This document shows, one piece after another, positions 9,385 through 19,234 of a stretch of DNA of 64,000 nucleotides. The stretch covers positions 310,001-374,000 of the forward strand of contig NZ_JAERRB010000006.1 of NCBI RefSeq assembly GCF_016735595.1. Direction: 5' to 3'. Made by a program: the position numbers and the translations under genes. Below the pieces are notes generated by a model. It searched no databases, was not told where the DNA came from, and saw only the letters and a program-made list of their open reading frames with translations. Each line of letters begins with the position of its first letter. The first letter of the stretch is position 1. This DNA is from Chryseolinea lacunae (lineage in GTDB: Bacteria > Bacteroidota > Bacteroidia > Cytophagales > Cyclobacteriaceae).

Positions 9385-11859
9385 ATGCTAGTATTAAAAC
9401 GTGACGGACACAGAGAATCAGTCAAATTTGATAAAATCACCGCCCGAATCGAAAAACTCTGTTATGGATTAGACCCCAAGTTCGTCAACCCTGTGGAATT
9501 GGCCATGAAGGTGATCAATGGCCTCTATGATGGTGTGTCTACGCAGGAGCTGGATAATCTTGCTGCCGAAATTGCAGCAACGATGACAACCCGGCACCCT
9601 GACTTCGCAAAGCTTGCTGCGCGTATTGCCGTTTCGAATCTGCATAAAGTAACCAGTAAGTCGTTCTCGAATACCATGAAACGGCTTTACACATACGTTG
9701 ATCCGAAGACCGGCGAAAACGCTCCCCTCATCTCCAAAGAAACCTGGAAGATCATTAAGGAGCATGCCGCCGAATTGGATGAAGCGATCCTTTACGACCG
9801 CGACTTCGCTTACGACTACTTCGGTTTCAAAACCCTGGAACGTTCTTACCTCATGAAGGTAGACGGAAAAGCCATCGAACGTCCTCAGCATTTGCTGATG
9901 CGTGTAGCGGTGGGCATCCACGGTGAAGACATTCCGGCAGCCATTGAAACCTACAACCTGTTGTCGGAAAAATGGTTTACCCATGCCACCCCAACCTTGT
10001 TCAACGCCGGCACACCCAAGCCCCAGTTGTCATCGTGCTTCCTCCTCACCATGAAGGACGACAGCATCGACGGCATCTACGACACGTTGAAACAATGCGC
10101 CAAGATTTCACAATCTGCCGGCGGCATCGGCCTCAGCATCCACAACGTGCGTGCAAAAGGTTCATACATCAAAGGCACCGGTGGAACTTCGAACGGCATT
10201 GTGCCCATGCTGCGAAACTTCGACATGACCGCGCGTTATGTTGATCAGGGCGGCGGAAAACGCAAAGGCAGCTTCGCCATCTATCTCGAACCCTGGCACG
10301 CCGACATTTTCGATTTCCTCGACCTGAAGAAAAACCACGGCAAGGAAGAAATGCGCGCACGCGACTTGTTCTTCGCCGTGTGGATTCCCGATCTGTTCAT
10401 GCAACGTGTAGAGAACAACGAAATGTGGTCGCTGTTCTGCCCTAACGAAGCTCCCGGATTGGCTGAAGTGTACGGAGAAGAGTTTGAACGCCTTTACGAG
10501 AAATACGAAAAAGAAGGCAAGTTCCGCAAGCAGATAAAAGCACAGGATCTGTGGTTCGAAATTCTGGAATCACAAATCGAAACCGGAACGCCTTATATTC
10601 TTTACAAAGATGCTGCGAACAAAAAGTCGAACCAGAAAAACCTGGGCACGATCAAGTCGAGCAACCTTTGCACCGAAATCATCGAGTACACATCGCCCGA
10701 CGAAGTGGCCGTGTGTAACCTCGCCTCCATTGCCCTCCCGAAGTTCATTACCGAAGAAGGCAAGTTCGATCATCAGAAGTTGTATGAAATCACCAAGGTG
10801 GCCACGCGCAACCTGAACAAGGTGATCGACATCAATTACTACCCTGTCATTGAAGCCCGCAACTCCAACATGCGCCACCGCCCCATCGGGTTGGGTGTGC
10901 AAGGTTTGGCCGATGCGTTCATCCTGCTGCGCATGCCGTTCGATTCGGAAGAAGCCCGCAGACTGAACGAAGACATCTTCGAAACCATCTACTTCGGTGC
11001 GATGGAAGCTTCGATGGAGTTGTCGAAACAACTTGGCCCTTACGAAACCTTCAAAGGTTCGCCCGTATCCAAAGGCATTTTCCAATTCGACATGTGGGGT
11101 GTAACGCCCAAGAGCAATCGTTGGGATTGGGAACGCCTGAAGCGCGATGTGAAACAACACGGTGTACGCAACTCGTTGTTGCTGGCACCGATGCCAACTG
11201 CATCCACATCACAAATTCTCGGCAACAACGAATGCTTCGAACCCTATACTTCTAACATCTACACACGCAGAACCCTTTCGGGTGAATTCATTATCGCCAA
11301 CAAGCATTTGATGAAAGACCTGATGAGCCTGGGCTTGTGGAGCGAGAACATGCGTCAGAAGCTTATCGCAGCAAACGGATCGGTTCAAAACATTCCTGAG
11401 ATTCCTCAAAACATCAAAGACATCTATAAAACGGTGTGGGAAATTTCTCAAAAGTCAATCATCGATATGTCGGCCGACCGCGGTGCATTCATTTGCCAGT
11501 CGCAAAGCCTGAACATACACATCACAAACCCGAACTTCGGCAAACTTACTTCCATGCACTTCTATGCCTGGAAGAAAGGTCTGAAGACCGGCATGTACTA
11601 CCTGCGTTCGACAGCCGCTGCCGATGCTATCAAGTTCACTCTCGACAAATCTGCAATCCAGGAGCCTTCGTTGAAAGAAGCTGCCGAGGTAACAGCCGAG
11701 TTGGTTGCCGAACCTGTGGCCGCCAGCCTGCAAGCTGCAGCCGATGCACATCAGCAAACCATTCGCTACGAAAGCGTATCGGACGACTACGATCAGAAGC
11801 GTGCCGACATGGCCTGCTCGCTCGATAATCCCGATGCCTGCGAAGCGTGCGGTAGCTAA
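9385..11859 (+). CDS. nrdA: Ribonucleoside-diphosphate reductase class I large (alpha/R1) subunit
   Basis: An 824-residue catalytic subunit. Residues 1-90 form an ATP-cone ([18 protein letters not shown]), the allosteric activity site. Catalytic residues are in place: redox Cys218 (SSCFL) with partner Cys444 (VCNLAS), and Asn427-Cys429-Glu431 in [26 protein letters not shown] is the conserved loop near the active site. The C-terminus carries the CxxC (Cys819/Cys822) that re-reduces the active site using thioredoxin or glutaredoxin. Downstream of nrdB in a two-gene operon closed by a hairpin at 11900-11926. Confidence 0.97.
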   Translation: MLVLKRDGHRESVKFDKITARIEKLCYGLDPKFVNPVELAMKVINGLYDGVSTQELDNLAAEIAATMTTRHPDFAKLAARIAVSNLHKVTSKSFSNTMKRLYTYVDPKTGENAPLISKETWKIIKEHAAELDEAILYDRDFAYDYFGFKTLERSYLMKVDGKAIERPQHLLMRVAVGIHGEDIPAAIETYNLLSEKWFTHATPTLFNAGTPKPQLSSCFLLTMKDDSIDGIYDTLKQCAKISQSAGGIGLSIHNVRAKGSYIKGTGGTSNGIVPMLRNFDMTARYVDQGGGKRKGSFAIYLEPWHADIFDFLDLKKNHGKEEMRARDLFFAVWIPDLFMQRVENNEMWSLFCPNEAPGLAEVYGEEFERLYEKYEKEGKFRKQIKAQDLWFEILESQIETGTPYILYKDAANKKSNQKNLGTIKSSNLCTEIIEYTSPDEVAVCNLASIALPKFITEEGKFDHQKLYEITKVATRNLNKVIDINYYPVIEARNSNMRHRPIGLGVQGLADAFILLRMPFDSEEARRLNEDIFETIYFGAMEASMELSKQLGPYETFKGSPVSKGIFQFDMWGVTPKSNRWDWERLKRDVKQHGVRNSLLLAPMPTASTSQILGNNECFEPYTSNIYTRRTLSGEFIIANKHLMKDLMSLGLWSENMRQKLIAANGSVQNIPEIPQNIKDIYKTVWEISQKSIIDMSADRGAFICQSQSLNIHITNPNFGKLTSMHFYAWKKGLKTGMYYLRSTAAADAIKFTLDKSAIQEPSLKEAAEVTAELVAEPVAASLQAAADAHQQTIRYESVSDDYDQKRADMACSLDNPDACEACGS

Positions 11860-11899
11860 TGTTTACAAATGGACTAACGTCAAATACCCAATACTTAAA

Positions 11900-11926
11900 G
11901 GCCCTGACTTTGTCGGGGCCTTTTTG
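11900..11926 (+). terminator. Rho-independent terminator after nrdA
   Basis: GGCCCTGAC / GTCGGGGCC around a TTT loop, then TTTTTG. The stem is nearly the same as that of the terminator at 22260-22292 behind the 61-residue orphan gene. Confidence 0.9.
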
Positions 11927-11997
11927 TTTGTGCTCAGTTTTGTAACCACGCTAAACTTTGTTGCCCCGCACGTGACTTCCTATAAAATGTCGAAAAG

Positions 11998-12030
11998 CAA
12001 AAAGCCTTCCCCTGAGTGAAGAAGGCTTTT
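11998..12030. terminator. Bidirectional terminator between nrdA and the glutamate-synthase-like gene
   Basis: AAAAGCCTTC and GAAGGCTTTT flank a short internal sequence; A run on the left and T run on the right make it usable from both sides. It serves the minus-strand gene ending at 12056. Confidence 0.75.
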
Positions 12031-12055
12031 GTATGATAAATGATTGATCGCTGTC

Positions 12056-13636
12056 TTAGAACTTGTCGGCGTTGGCCGACTCGAACGACATTCTGTATCG
12101 CTCGGGGACCGGGCTGGCCAGCATGGCGCCTAGCGGAACGGAAGGATAGATCTCTTCAAAGGTGCGCACCTCGTCCATGAACACACGACGGTTGATCTGG
12201 TGGCGATTAAGCTTGTGCGGTTTGTCGATGCCCGACGCGCCCATCAGCTCCACAAAACTTTCGATGGTGTTTTTGTGAAAGTTTGCCACGCGCACTTTCT
12301 TGTCTTCGATCACCAACCCTTTCACGAGATCGGGTTCCTGTGTGGCCACACCGGTGGGGCAACTGTTTTTGTTACACTCCAGCGCTTGTATGCAGCCCAG
12401 GGCCATCATCATGGCGCGGGCGCTGTTGCACATGTCGGCGCCCAATGCCAACGCACGCAGCAATTGAAAGCCGGTTAGAATTTTTCCGGACGCGCCGATC
12501 TTCACGTGATGGCGGATGTTAAACCCTTTCAGCATGTTGTCGACAAAGGCAAGACCATCAAGCAGCGGCATGCCCACGAAGTTGGAGAATTCGGGAGGCG
12601 CCGCGCCCGTGCCCCCTTCGCCGCCATCTACCGTAATGAAGTCGGGATAGACGTCGAGTTCGACCATGGCTTTGCAGATGGAGATGAATTCGCTTTTCTT
12701 ACCCACACACAATTTAAATCCAACCGGTTTGCCGCCTGAGAGTGTGCGCAGGTGCTGCACAAATTTCACAAGCTCTTTTGGTGTGGAGAATGCGCTGTGA
12801 AAGGGGGGAGAAAAAACGGTGGTACCCGCCTTCACCAAACGAATGGCCGCAACCTCGGGTGTATTTTTTTTTGCCGGCAAAATGCCACCGTGACCTGGCT
12901 TGGCACCTTGCGACAATTTGATTTCGATCATCTTCACTTCGGCGCGCGTGGCATTTTTCTGGAACGCGGCATCCGAAAATTTTCCCTCCTCGTCGCGTGC
13001 GCCGAAATAGCCTGTTCCGATTTGCCAGATGATGTCGCCGCCTTGTTTGAGGTGATAGGGACTGAGTCCGCCTTCGCCGGTGTTGTGGGCAAAGCCTCCG
13101 ATTTTGGCGCCGGCGTTCAACGCCTCAATGGCATTGCTGCTGAGCGAACCAAAACTCATGGCCGACACGTTGAGAATGCTGGCTTCGTAGGGTTGCTTGC
13201 AATCTTTGTTGCCCACCGTCACGCGGGGATGATGATTGATGGTGTGAAAATCAAGCGGCACAATGGAATGGCTCATCCACTCATAACCTTCGGCATAGAC
13301 GTTGAGTTGCGTGCCGAAGGGTGTGGTGTCGACTTGCTTCTTGGCCCGCTGATAGATGACAGAGCGATCGTTGCGGTTGATGGGAAGCCCGTCAGTGTCT
13401 GACTCCACAAAATATTGTTGAATCTTGGGGCGAAGGTCTTCAAACACGTAGCGCAGCCTGCCCAGCAGCGGGAAGTTGCGCTTGATCGATTGTTTAGTTT
13501 GAACCATGTCGGAAATGCCCATAAAGATGAAGGGGCCGACAACAAAAAATGCAAAGAGTGCTTCGATCCAAAAATAAGACCACACCATAATCAGCAGCAC
13601 GGTGATGGTACTGGCAATGACAAAACCTTTTCTCAT
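12056..13636 (-). CDS. Membrane-anchored FMN-binding glutamate synthase family protein
   Basis: Product of 526 residues: one or two hydrophobic segments at residues 5-40, then the FMN/[3Fe-4S] domain of the glutamate synthase large subunit (GltB central-C region). Seen are VSAMSFGSLSSNAIEALN, the phosphate-binding TVDGGEGGTGAAP and the iron-sulfur cysteines in CIQALECNKNSCPTG (C-x5-C-x4-C). It lacks the N-terminal glutamine amidotransferase domain and the C-terminal GltB beta-helix of true glutamate synthase, as is usual for this stand-alone family, whose reaction is not well established. No GltD-like partner is adjacent. A perfect -7 element sits just upstream (13660-13667). Confidence 0.85.
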   Translation of the reverse strand: MRKGFVIASTITVLLIMVWSYFWIEALFAFFVVGPFIFMGISDMVQTKQSIKRNFPLLGRLRYVFEDLRPKIQQYFVESDTDGLPINRNDRSVIYQRAKKQVDTTPFGTQLNVYAEGYEWMSHSIVPLDFHTINHHPRVTVGNKDCKQPYEASILNVSAMSFGSLSSNAIEALNAGAKIGGFAHNTGEGGLSPYHLKQGGDIIWQIGTGYFGARDEEGKFSDAAFQKNATRAEVKMIEIKLSQGAKPGHGGILPAKKNTPEVAAIRLVKAGTTVFSPPFHSAFSTPKELVKFVQHLRTLSGGKPVGFKLCVGKKSEFISICKAMVELDVYPDFITVDGGEGGTGAAPPEFSNFVGMPLLDGLAFVDNMLKGFNIRHHVKIGASGKILTGFQLLRALALGADMCNSARAMMMALGCIQALECNKNSCPTGVATQEPDLVKGLVIEDKKVRVANFHKNTIESFVELMGASGIDKPHKLNRHQINRRVFMDEVRTFEEIYPSVPLGAMLASPVPERYRMSFESANADKF

Positions 13637-13659
13637 AGTAGTATCAGGACGACGATCAC

Positions 13660-13667
13660 CAAATATA
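13660..13667 (-). promoter_or_regulatory. Candidate -7 element for the glutamate-synthase-like gene
   Basis: Minus-strand TATATTTG is an exact TAnnTTTG and lies 23 bases before the start codon. No good -33 TTTG at the usual distance. Confidence 0.45.
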
Positions 13668-13775
13668 GCAAAATCATGATGGCGGCGAACACGATTTAGG
13701 ATGGACGAAATGTGGCCTTGCCATGTTCAGAATAGCAGGCCAGGAATTACCTTGTGATACTTTCGTGCAGACAAT

Positions 13776-14444
13776 ATGAACAACGTTCCCCACCTCATCG
13801 AACATTTGAATTTCGACACCACGTTTCTGGTGTTCGACCTGTTGGCCGTGTTCATGTTTGCCGCCTCGGGCGCGTTGGCGGCCATTCGCAAAAAGTATGA
13901 CTTCATCGGGGTGCTGATGCTGAGCTTTGTTTCGGGTTTGGGTGGTGGTTTAATCCGGGATGCCATCTTCATCCAGGCCGGCCCACCCAAGGCGGTCACC
14001 GATTCGAAATACCTGATCATCATTCTGGCGGCATTCCTGCTGGCCATGATTTTTCATGGGCGCATGCACCGGCTGAAGCGCACCATCATGATTGTGGATG
14101 CGCTGGGGCTTGGGGCCTATGGTGTTGTGGGGGCACAGGCAGCCTTGCAGGAAGGCCTGGTGCCATTGGCGGCCGTGCTGGTGGGTGTGTTCAATGCCAC
14201 GGGAGCGGGTCTCATACGCGACGTGCTGATCCGTGAAGAGCCTATCATTTTTAAGCCGGGCCAGTTCTATGCCGGCGCGGCCATTCTGGGATGCAGCGTT
14301 TTTGTGCTGATGGTTGTGTTGGGAAACTCCGATCACACGGTGGCGGCCATCGTGGCCACGCTCACAGCGTTTTCCGTGCGGATGCTGTCCATCTATTTTA
14401 ACTGGCAAACGCGCCCCATCCTGGATGAGGACGACCGCTCATGA
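13776..14444 (+). CDS. TRIC-family (UPF0126) membrane channel protein
   Basis: A 222-residue, highly hydrophobic protein with about seven membrane segments built as two similar three-helix repeats. Each repeat has a glycine-rich, RD-ending helix: GLGGGLIRD near residue 49 and ATGAGLIRD near 145, the signature of the trimeric intracellular cation channel family (older name UPF0126). Bacterial members form homotrimeric monovalent-cation channels; the physiological role in bacteria is unclear. Monocistronic or followed after 63 bases by the haem-binding-domain gene on the same strand. Confidence 0.88.
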   Translation: MNNVPHLIEHLNFDTTFLVFDLLAVFMFAASGALAAIRKKYDFIGVLMLSFVSGLGGGLIRDAIFIQAGPPKAVTDSKYLIIILAAFLLAMIFHGRMHRLKRTIMIVDALGLGAYGVVGAQAALQEGLVPLAAVLVGVFNATGAGLIRDVLIREEPIIFKPGQFYAGAAILGCSVFVLMVVLGNSDHTVAAIVATLTAFSVRMLSIYFNWQTRPILDEDDRS

Positions 14445-14507
14445 CCAACCCTTTTGTCTTTATCATTCAACCGCTTTCTTTGTAATTGAACCAACCCTAA
14501 TCCACCC

Positions 14508-14990
14508 ATGAGTCTTCCGAAAAAAATTGCGCTTGGCGTGCTGGCCCTTTTGGTAATCATCCAGTTGTTTCGCCCCGAGAAAAATGTGTCGACTGAAATT
14601 GTCACAGCCGACGACATCTCAAAAAAATATGCCATCACGGAAGACGTCCACCAGATCCTTATCAAAAAATGTTATGACTGCCACAGCAACAACACAATCT
14701 ATCCCTGGTACTATAACATTCAGCCTGTGGCCTGGTGGATGGCCCATCATGTGAACGATGGAAAACGCCATCTTAATTTCTCGACCTTCAAAACCTATTC
14801 CGATAAAAAAGCGGTTCACAAAATGGAAGAGCTGTCAGAAGCTGTGAACGACGGGTGGATGCCGCTGGATTCTTATCTGTGGATTCATAAGGAAGCCACA
14901 ATCACCGCGGCCGACCGCGACGCCATTAACGGATGGATCAAGGCGTTGCCCATTGTGTTTGAAAAGGAAGAAGACGAAGGCCAGCACTAG
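14508..14990 (+). CDS. Haem-binding domain-containing protein (single CxxCH)
   Basis: The 160-residue protein has an N-terminal membrane anchor (about residues 6-22) and a periplasmic domain with CYDCHSN near residue 55, a c-type haem attachment motif CxxCH. NNTIYPWYYNIQPVAWW and the WMPLDSYLWIH stretch match the small Bacteroidota haem-binding domain family (Haem_bd), often found near peroxidases or in c-type cytochrome contexts. Function unknown beyond a probable redox role. Its stop codon overlaps by a few bases the stop of the convergent outer-membrane protein gene. Confidence 0.85.
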   Translation: MSLPKKIALGVLALLVIIQLFRPEKNVSTEIVTADDISKKYAITEDVHQILIKKCYDCHSNNTIYPWYYNIQPVAWWMAHHVNDGKRHLNFSTFKTYSDKKAVHKMEELSEAVNDGWMPLDSYLWIHKEATITAADRDAINGWIKALPIVFEKEEDEGQH

Positions 14991-16822
14991 TTGTAGGAAA
15001 TGAACGATGGCGCGCGCACAAAGCTTCCGCTAAACTTGATGCGCAGGTTGCTCGACACACTCACGTTGAAGCTACTCATGTCTTGCACGGTGCGCGGGTA
15101 GTAGAAAAATTTCAGCTCGATGGTTCCAAACACCAGGTTTTCGTTTCGGGTGCGCACGCCCGTGCCGATGCCCAGGTAGGGTTTGTCATAGAACAAGATC
15201 CGGTTCTTCGAGGCGATCTCGGCCACATCGAGAAACAGGATGGGCGCAAACTTGAAGCCCAACAATTTCCACGGCGTGTAGAGCACCATCTGATAGCGTG
15301 CGTGAAGGCGTTTGGTGCCCAGCAAACTGTCGGCTCTGAAATTCTCGATCCCATAGGTGCCGTTGATGTCCAGCAAAATGTTGGTGCGCTGGTTGAAGAC
15401 ATACGTGAAGTCGGCGTCTATTTCGTTTCGGATCATAAACTTCTTGTGATACTTCAACTTCGAGAAGAGCTGGCCCGACACCAATATCGTTGCATCCTCC
15501 AGGCTCCCCTGATAGGGAAATCCCCCCACCCGCAGCGAGGTCGTGTAAAAGTTGCCGCCCTTATGCACAAACGATTTGTCCATGTCAAATCCAAGATAGG
15601 GACGGTTCAATCCCAGCAGGCTTTCCCATCCCACCAGAATAGACATGGTGTGTCCATAGGGAACGTCTTCGGTCCGGCCAAAACCGTAGACGTATTTTGT
15701 TTTGTAGAAGTCTTGCCGGAAGAAGGTGAAGGCGCCCAGAAAATACCGGCGGCTATTGTAGATCGGACTGGTTTCTTCAATGGGTTGGGTTGGCCGAAGT
15801 TTGAATGCCTGATCAAAAAAACGCGCGCTCACAAACCGCCGGCTCCGGTCGCTCATGTTATGGCTGGTACCGATGTTGTAGCCCAGCCAAACGTCGCTCA
15901 CGTTGTAGCGGTAATGTCGGAAAACCGTATCGACGGTATTGTAGAAATTTTGTGACCAGTTCTTGCTGAACTCCAGTCCGCCGGCAAGGCGCGAATAGGG
16001 CGACACCAGGGGCCGGTCGAGCCGGAGATACCACGCGTTTTCTTCTTCGTTGCCATAGCTGCTGCCGTCGTTCAGTTGCGTGTAGGCCACCGTTGCGTTC
16101 ACCAGGGTGCCTCCCACGCTGCTTTTCCGGTAATAGAATTCGCTGGCGTAGCGGGGGTCTCGCGATTGATCGTAGAGGCCGTCGTATTGTGTTCGCTGGC
16201 CGGCTCCAAACACGTTCACATCATAAACGCGGAACCTGAACTTGTTGGTGCCGCGCGGGCTGAAGCTTCCGCCCAGGCTAAACACGTCGCGTGTCACCAC
16301 CAGCACGTCTACGGAGTCTTGCGAGCCCTTCACGGGAATCACCTGTATGCGGGCCTCCAGCATGAAGTCCTGATCGCGCAAAAAGCGTTCGTTGTCGGCG
16401 AGCTTGTAGGGGTTGAGGGGTTTGTCTTCGTAGAAGAAGAGGTGATCGCGGATGAGCCATTCCTTCGAATTGTTGTGCAGGGCATTGGCGGCGCGGGCGG
16501 CGATGTTCTTGATGGTGCGCGTGGTGTCGGTGATGGTTTTTTCGAACCCGATGTGGTTCACGCGGATGCGGCGGATAATCTTTCCTTCGTAGGGCAGAAA
16601 GGGCTCCTCGCTTCGGATGTTGTCCACATCATCCTGCAGGGGCTTGCGCGTAACGCTCTTCATGATCTCCTTCGACAGGCGCGTGTCTTTCACGGCGTCG
16701 ATGATGTTGCGGGTGGTGTCTTTCTCGTTTTTTTCCTTTTCAGGTTTTTCCTGGGCAACGCCAACGGATAGGATGCCGGTGCACACTACTATTGTAACGA
16801 AAAAAAACTTTTGCCAAACCAT
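14987..16822 (-). CDS. Outer-membrane beta-barrel protein with POTRA-like N-terminus (Omp85-like)
   Basis: 611 residues with a signal peptide (ending VGVAQ), a charged linker rich in Lys/Glu (about 25-80), a POTRA-like stretch about 80-175 (GKIIRRIRVNHIGF ... RIQVIPVKGSQDSVDVLVVTRD) and a long C-terminal region of alternating amphipathic strands that looks like a barrel. The POTRA-plus-barrel layout resembles BamA/TamA relatives, but it has only one apparent POTRA repeat and I cannot see the Omp85 VRGF-type motif, so the assignment to that superfamily is tentative. The first residues after the linker probably remain periplasmic. The role could be outer-membrane protein or lipid handling. Confidence 0.7.
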   Translation of the reverse strand: MVWQKFFFVTIVVCTGILSVGVAQEKPEKEKNEKDTTRNIIDAVKDTRLSKEIMKSVTRKPLQDDVDNIRSEEPFLPYEGKIIRRIRVNHIGFEKTITDTTRTIKNIAARAANALHNNSKEWLIRDHLFFYEDKPLNPYKLADNERFLRDQDFMLEARIQVIPVKGSQDSVDVLVVTRDVFSLGGSFSPRGTNKFRFRVYDVNVFGAGQRTQYDGLYDQSRDPRYASEFYYRKSSVGGTLVNATVAYTQLNDGSSYGNEEENAWYLRLDRPLVSPYSRLAGGLEFSKNWSQNFYNTVDTVFRHYRYNVSDVWLGYNIGTSHNMSDRSRRFVSARFFDQAFKLRPTQPIEETSPIYNSRRYFLGAFTFFRQDFYKTKYVYGFGRTEDVPYGHTMSILVGWESLLGLNRPYLGFDMDKSFVHKGGNFYTTSLRVGGFPYQGSLEDATILVSGQLFSKLKYHKKFMIRNEIDADFTYVFNQRTNILLDINGTYGIENFRADSLLGTKRLHARYQMVLYTPWKLLGFKFAPILFLDVAEIASKNRILFYDKPYLGIGTGVRTRNENLVFGTIELKFFYYPRTVQDMSSFNVSVSSNLRIKFSGSFVRAPSFISYN

Positions 16823-16861
16823 CGCGCGTTGTGGGCCTAAGATAGAATACCTGTAATAAAA

Positions 16862-16884
16862 GAAAAACCCGGCTGCACCGGGTT
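16862..16884 (-). terminator. Terminator after the Nfu gene
   Basis: AACCCGG (16866-16872) pairs with CCGGGTT (16878-16884); on the minus strand the hairpin is followed by TTTTTCTTTT. It lies 29 bases past the stop codon of the Nfu gene. Confidence 0.85.
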
Positions 16885-16912
16885 CTGTTATACTATATTT
16901 TCGTTTTTCTTG

Positions 16913-17491
16913 TTACGCGAGCGCTTCTACGGATTGTATTTCGCCAGGCATCATGCGGGTGAACAGGTTTTCGATACCGGCCTTGAGGGTGATCATGGAC
17001 GAGGGGCACCCGCTGCACGAGCCTTGCAGTTTCACCTTCACAATGCCGTCTTTAAACGAATGGTAGGTGATGGCTCCACCGTCTTGCTCAACGGCCGGGC
17101 GGATGTATTCTTCCAGGATGGTCTTTATTTTCCGGATGGTGTCGGTTTCTTCCTCGGCGGCGGCGGTGTCGGTCTCGCTCACTTCAATGATGAACTTGCC
17201 GTCTTCCAGGAATTTTTTGATAAAGTCTTTCAGGGTACCCTGAATTTCGAGCCATTCCACGTCTTCGGTTTTTGTTACCGTCACAAAGTTGCTGGCAAAA
17301 AACACGCGGCCCACAAATGGGAAGGCAAACAGTTCTGTGGCCAGGGGCGAAATGGAAGCGCTTTGGGCGTCCGGGAAATCGAAGCTCATGGCTTCGGGCA
17401 CCAGCATTTCGTTTACCACAAATTTCAAGGAGTTGGGGTTGGGATTTGACTCCAGGTAGATATGAACATTTTTAGGGACGGCCTGTAGCAT
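16913..17491 (-). CDS. Nfu-type iron-sulfur cluster carrier (NifU C-terminal domain)
   Basis: Product of 192 residues with an Nfu N-terminal domain (about 8-95, starting IYLESNPNPNSLKFVVN) and a C-terminal NifU domain carrying CSGCPSS, the CxxC that holds a [4Fe-4S] cluster for transfer to client enzymes. The two domains are joined by an acidic Ala/Glu linker near residues 105-120. This architecture is like NFU1/NfuA-type carriers. A client in the same window could be QueG. Perfect -7 element at 17514-17521. Confidence 0.93.
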   Translation of the reverse strand: MLQAVPKNVHIYLESNPNPNSLKFVVNEMLVPEAMSFDFPDAQSASISPLATELFAFPFVGRVFFASNFVTVTKTEDVEWLEIQGTLKDFIKKFLEDGKFIIEVSETDTAAAEEETDTIRKIKTILEEYIRPAVEQDGGAITYHSFKDGIVKVKLQGSCSGCPSSMITLKAGIENLFTRMMPGEIQSVEALA

Positions 17492-17513
17492 ACTTTCAGA
17501 TTTAATTATCGAA

Positions 17514-17521
17514 CAAAATTA
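17514..17521 (-). promoter_or_regulatory. Candidate -7 element for the Nfu gene
   Basis: Minus-strand TAATTTTG, an exact TAnnTTTG, 22 bases before the start codon. A TTTG (17538-17541) lies 16 bases further upstream and could be the -33 partner. Confidence 0.5.
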
Positions 17522-17563
17522 AGGAATTTAAGTTCACCAAAACCCAGCGATGGGGGGCCGTTT

Positions 17564-18961
17564 TCAGGTCGTGGGCGGGGTTTCGGGTTCCAGCGCATTT
17601 TCCCACTTGCTGACCACCGCGGTGGCGATGCTGTTGCCGATCACGTTGGTGGCGCTCCGGCCCATGTCGAGCAGGGGGTCGATGCCCAGCAGCAGGGCCA
17701 ATCCCGCTTCCGGTATGTTGAACGTGGCCAGGGTTCCGGCAATGACCACCAGCGACGCGCGGGGCACGCCAGCAATGCCTTTGCTGGTCACCATCAACAC
17801 CAGCAGCATGCTGAGCTGTGTGCCCATGGGAAGGTGAATGCCATACGACTGGGCAATGAACAACGACGCGAAGGTCATGTACATCATGCTGCCGTCGAGG
17901 TTGAACGAATAGCCCAGGGGGAGCACGAAGCTCACAATTTTGTCTTTGCAGCCAAACTTCTCCAGTTCCTCCATGGTCTTGGGGAAGGCCGCTTCACTGC
18001 TTGACGTGCTGAACGCCAGCAACACAGGTTCTTTGATGCGTTTGATGAGGCTCAACACCCGCTTGCCGATGATGAGCAACCCGGCAAAAATGAGGAAGAA
18101 CCACAGGAGGGCAAGTCCGAAATAGAATTCGGTGAGAAAAAGCGAATACGTTTTCAAAACACTCAGGCCCTGCTTTGCAATCACTGCCGACATGGCGCCA
18201 AACACGGCCAGGGGCGCGAAGTTCATCACATAGTTGGTGACCTTCAAAATCACGTGGCCCGCAGCGTCGAAGAAGGTGATAATGATTTTGCCTTGCTCGC
18301 CAATGGCTGCCGTGGCAATGCCAAAGAAAACGGCGAACACCACAATCTGCAGGATCTCATTTTTCGCCATCGCGTCCACCACCGAACTCGGGAACGTGTG
18401 GTACAGAAAATCGCGAAGGCTGAAGCCGGTGCGGGTCACCACACTCTCGTCGGCATCGGGCAGAGGCAACTTCATGGCCACGCCGGGTTCAAAAATATTG
18501 ACGAGTATGAGGCCCAGCAAAAGGCTCAGCAGTGAGGCGCTCACAAACCACAACAATGTTTTTCCACCAATCCGGCCCACAGCGGTGATATCGCCAAGCT
18601 TGGCCACGCCCACAATGAGCGTGCAGAGCACGAGGGGTGCCACAATCATTTTGATGAGACGAAGAAAAACATCGGGAAGCAGCGAAAAGGGTTCTATTTT
18701 TTTCTCACGGGCCTGCAGCACTTCGCTGCGTGCTTTTGTTAACGATTCTTTCTCTGCGGTGAGACGCGACACGGAATTGCTATCGGCCGCCTGAAGGGCA
18801 TGCTTGGCGGCTTCAAGCTTCAACTCAATTTGAACGAGCTTGGTGTTCTCCTCGTCGATGTAGATTTTGTTGAGTGTGAAGCCGAGCGCTATTCCCGCAA
18901 CGAGTGCGACGATGATATAGAACGCGAGTCTATTTTTCTTTGCGGGTTTAATTTCAGCCAT
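17564..18961 (-). CDS. Dicarboxylate/amino acid:cation symporter (DAACS family) with periplasmic coiled-coil insert
   Basis: A 465-residue secondary transporter of the GltP/DctA type that imports glutamate/aspartate or C4-dicarboxylates with Na+ or H+. Family motifs are present: STSSSEAAFPKTME (re-entrant loop 1), SKGIAGVPRAS (loop 2) and NVIGNSIATAVV (substrate-binding last helix). Between the first and second membrane segments, residues about 36-90 form an extra charged, heptad-like helix (KLEAAKHALQAAD, LTAEKESLTKARSEV) not found in the classic E. coli proteins; this should lie in the periplasm. Substrate preference cannot be decided from sequence. Confidence 0.92.
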   Translation of the reverse strand: MAEIKPAKKNRLAFYIIVALVAGIALGFTLNKIYIDEENTKLVQIELKLEAAKHALQAADSNSVSRLTAEKESLTKARSEVLQAREKKIEPFSLLPDVFLRLIKMIVAPLVLCTLIVGVAKLGDITAVGRIGGKTLLWFVSASLLSLLLGLILVNIFEPGVAMKLPLPDADESVVTRTGFSLRDFLYHTFPSSVVDAMAKNEILQIVVFAVFFGIATAAIGEQGKIIITFFDAAGHVILKVTNYVMNFAPLAVFGAMSAVIAKQGLSVLKTYSLFLTEFYFGLALLWFFLIFAGLLIIGKRVLSLIKRIKEPVLLAFSTSSSEAAFPKTMEELEKFGCKDKIVSFVLPLGYSFNLDGSMMYMTFASLFIAQSYGIHLPMGTQLSMLLVLMVTSKGIAGVPRASLVVIAGTLATFNIPEAGLALLLGIDPLLDMGRSATNVIGNSIATAVVSKWENALEPETPPTT

Positions 18962-19234
18962 ATCCGGGAAACACGGTCTTTTAAATTGGCAGGCAATATA
19001 ATTGAAAAGGGCTGTAGTTTGCCAGATCCGTTTGGCGATACGCGCGGAAAACAGAAGTCCATCCCTTGTTTCATGGGCTGCCCCGTTTGTTTTACACGCT
19101 TTCCGCGTCCTAAATCAAAGCATTCGCTCAAACTTAACGCACACGATTCACGACGCGTTGTGGCAAAAAGTTTCTCATCAATTCTACCTCGACATCGCCG
19201 AGGCTTTCTGATTTTTTTTCTACGGAGTTTGTTC

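Noticed and set aside
18962-19234. Possible small gene between the symporter and aroC
   Set aside because: The 69-residue frame at 19002-19211 has no recognisable features and no promoter; not enough support.
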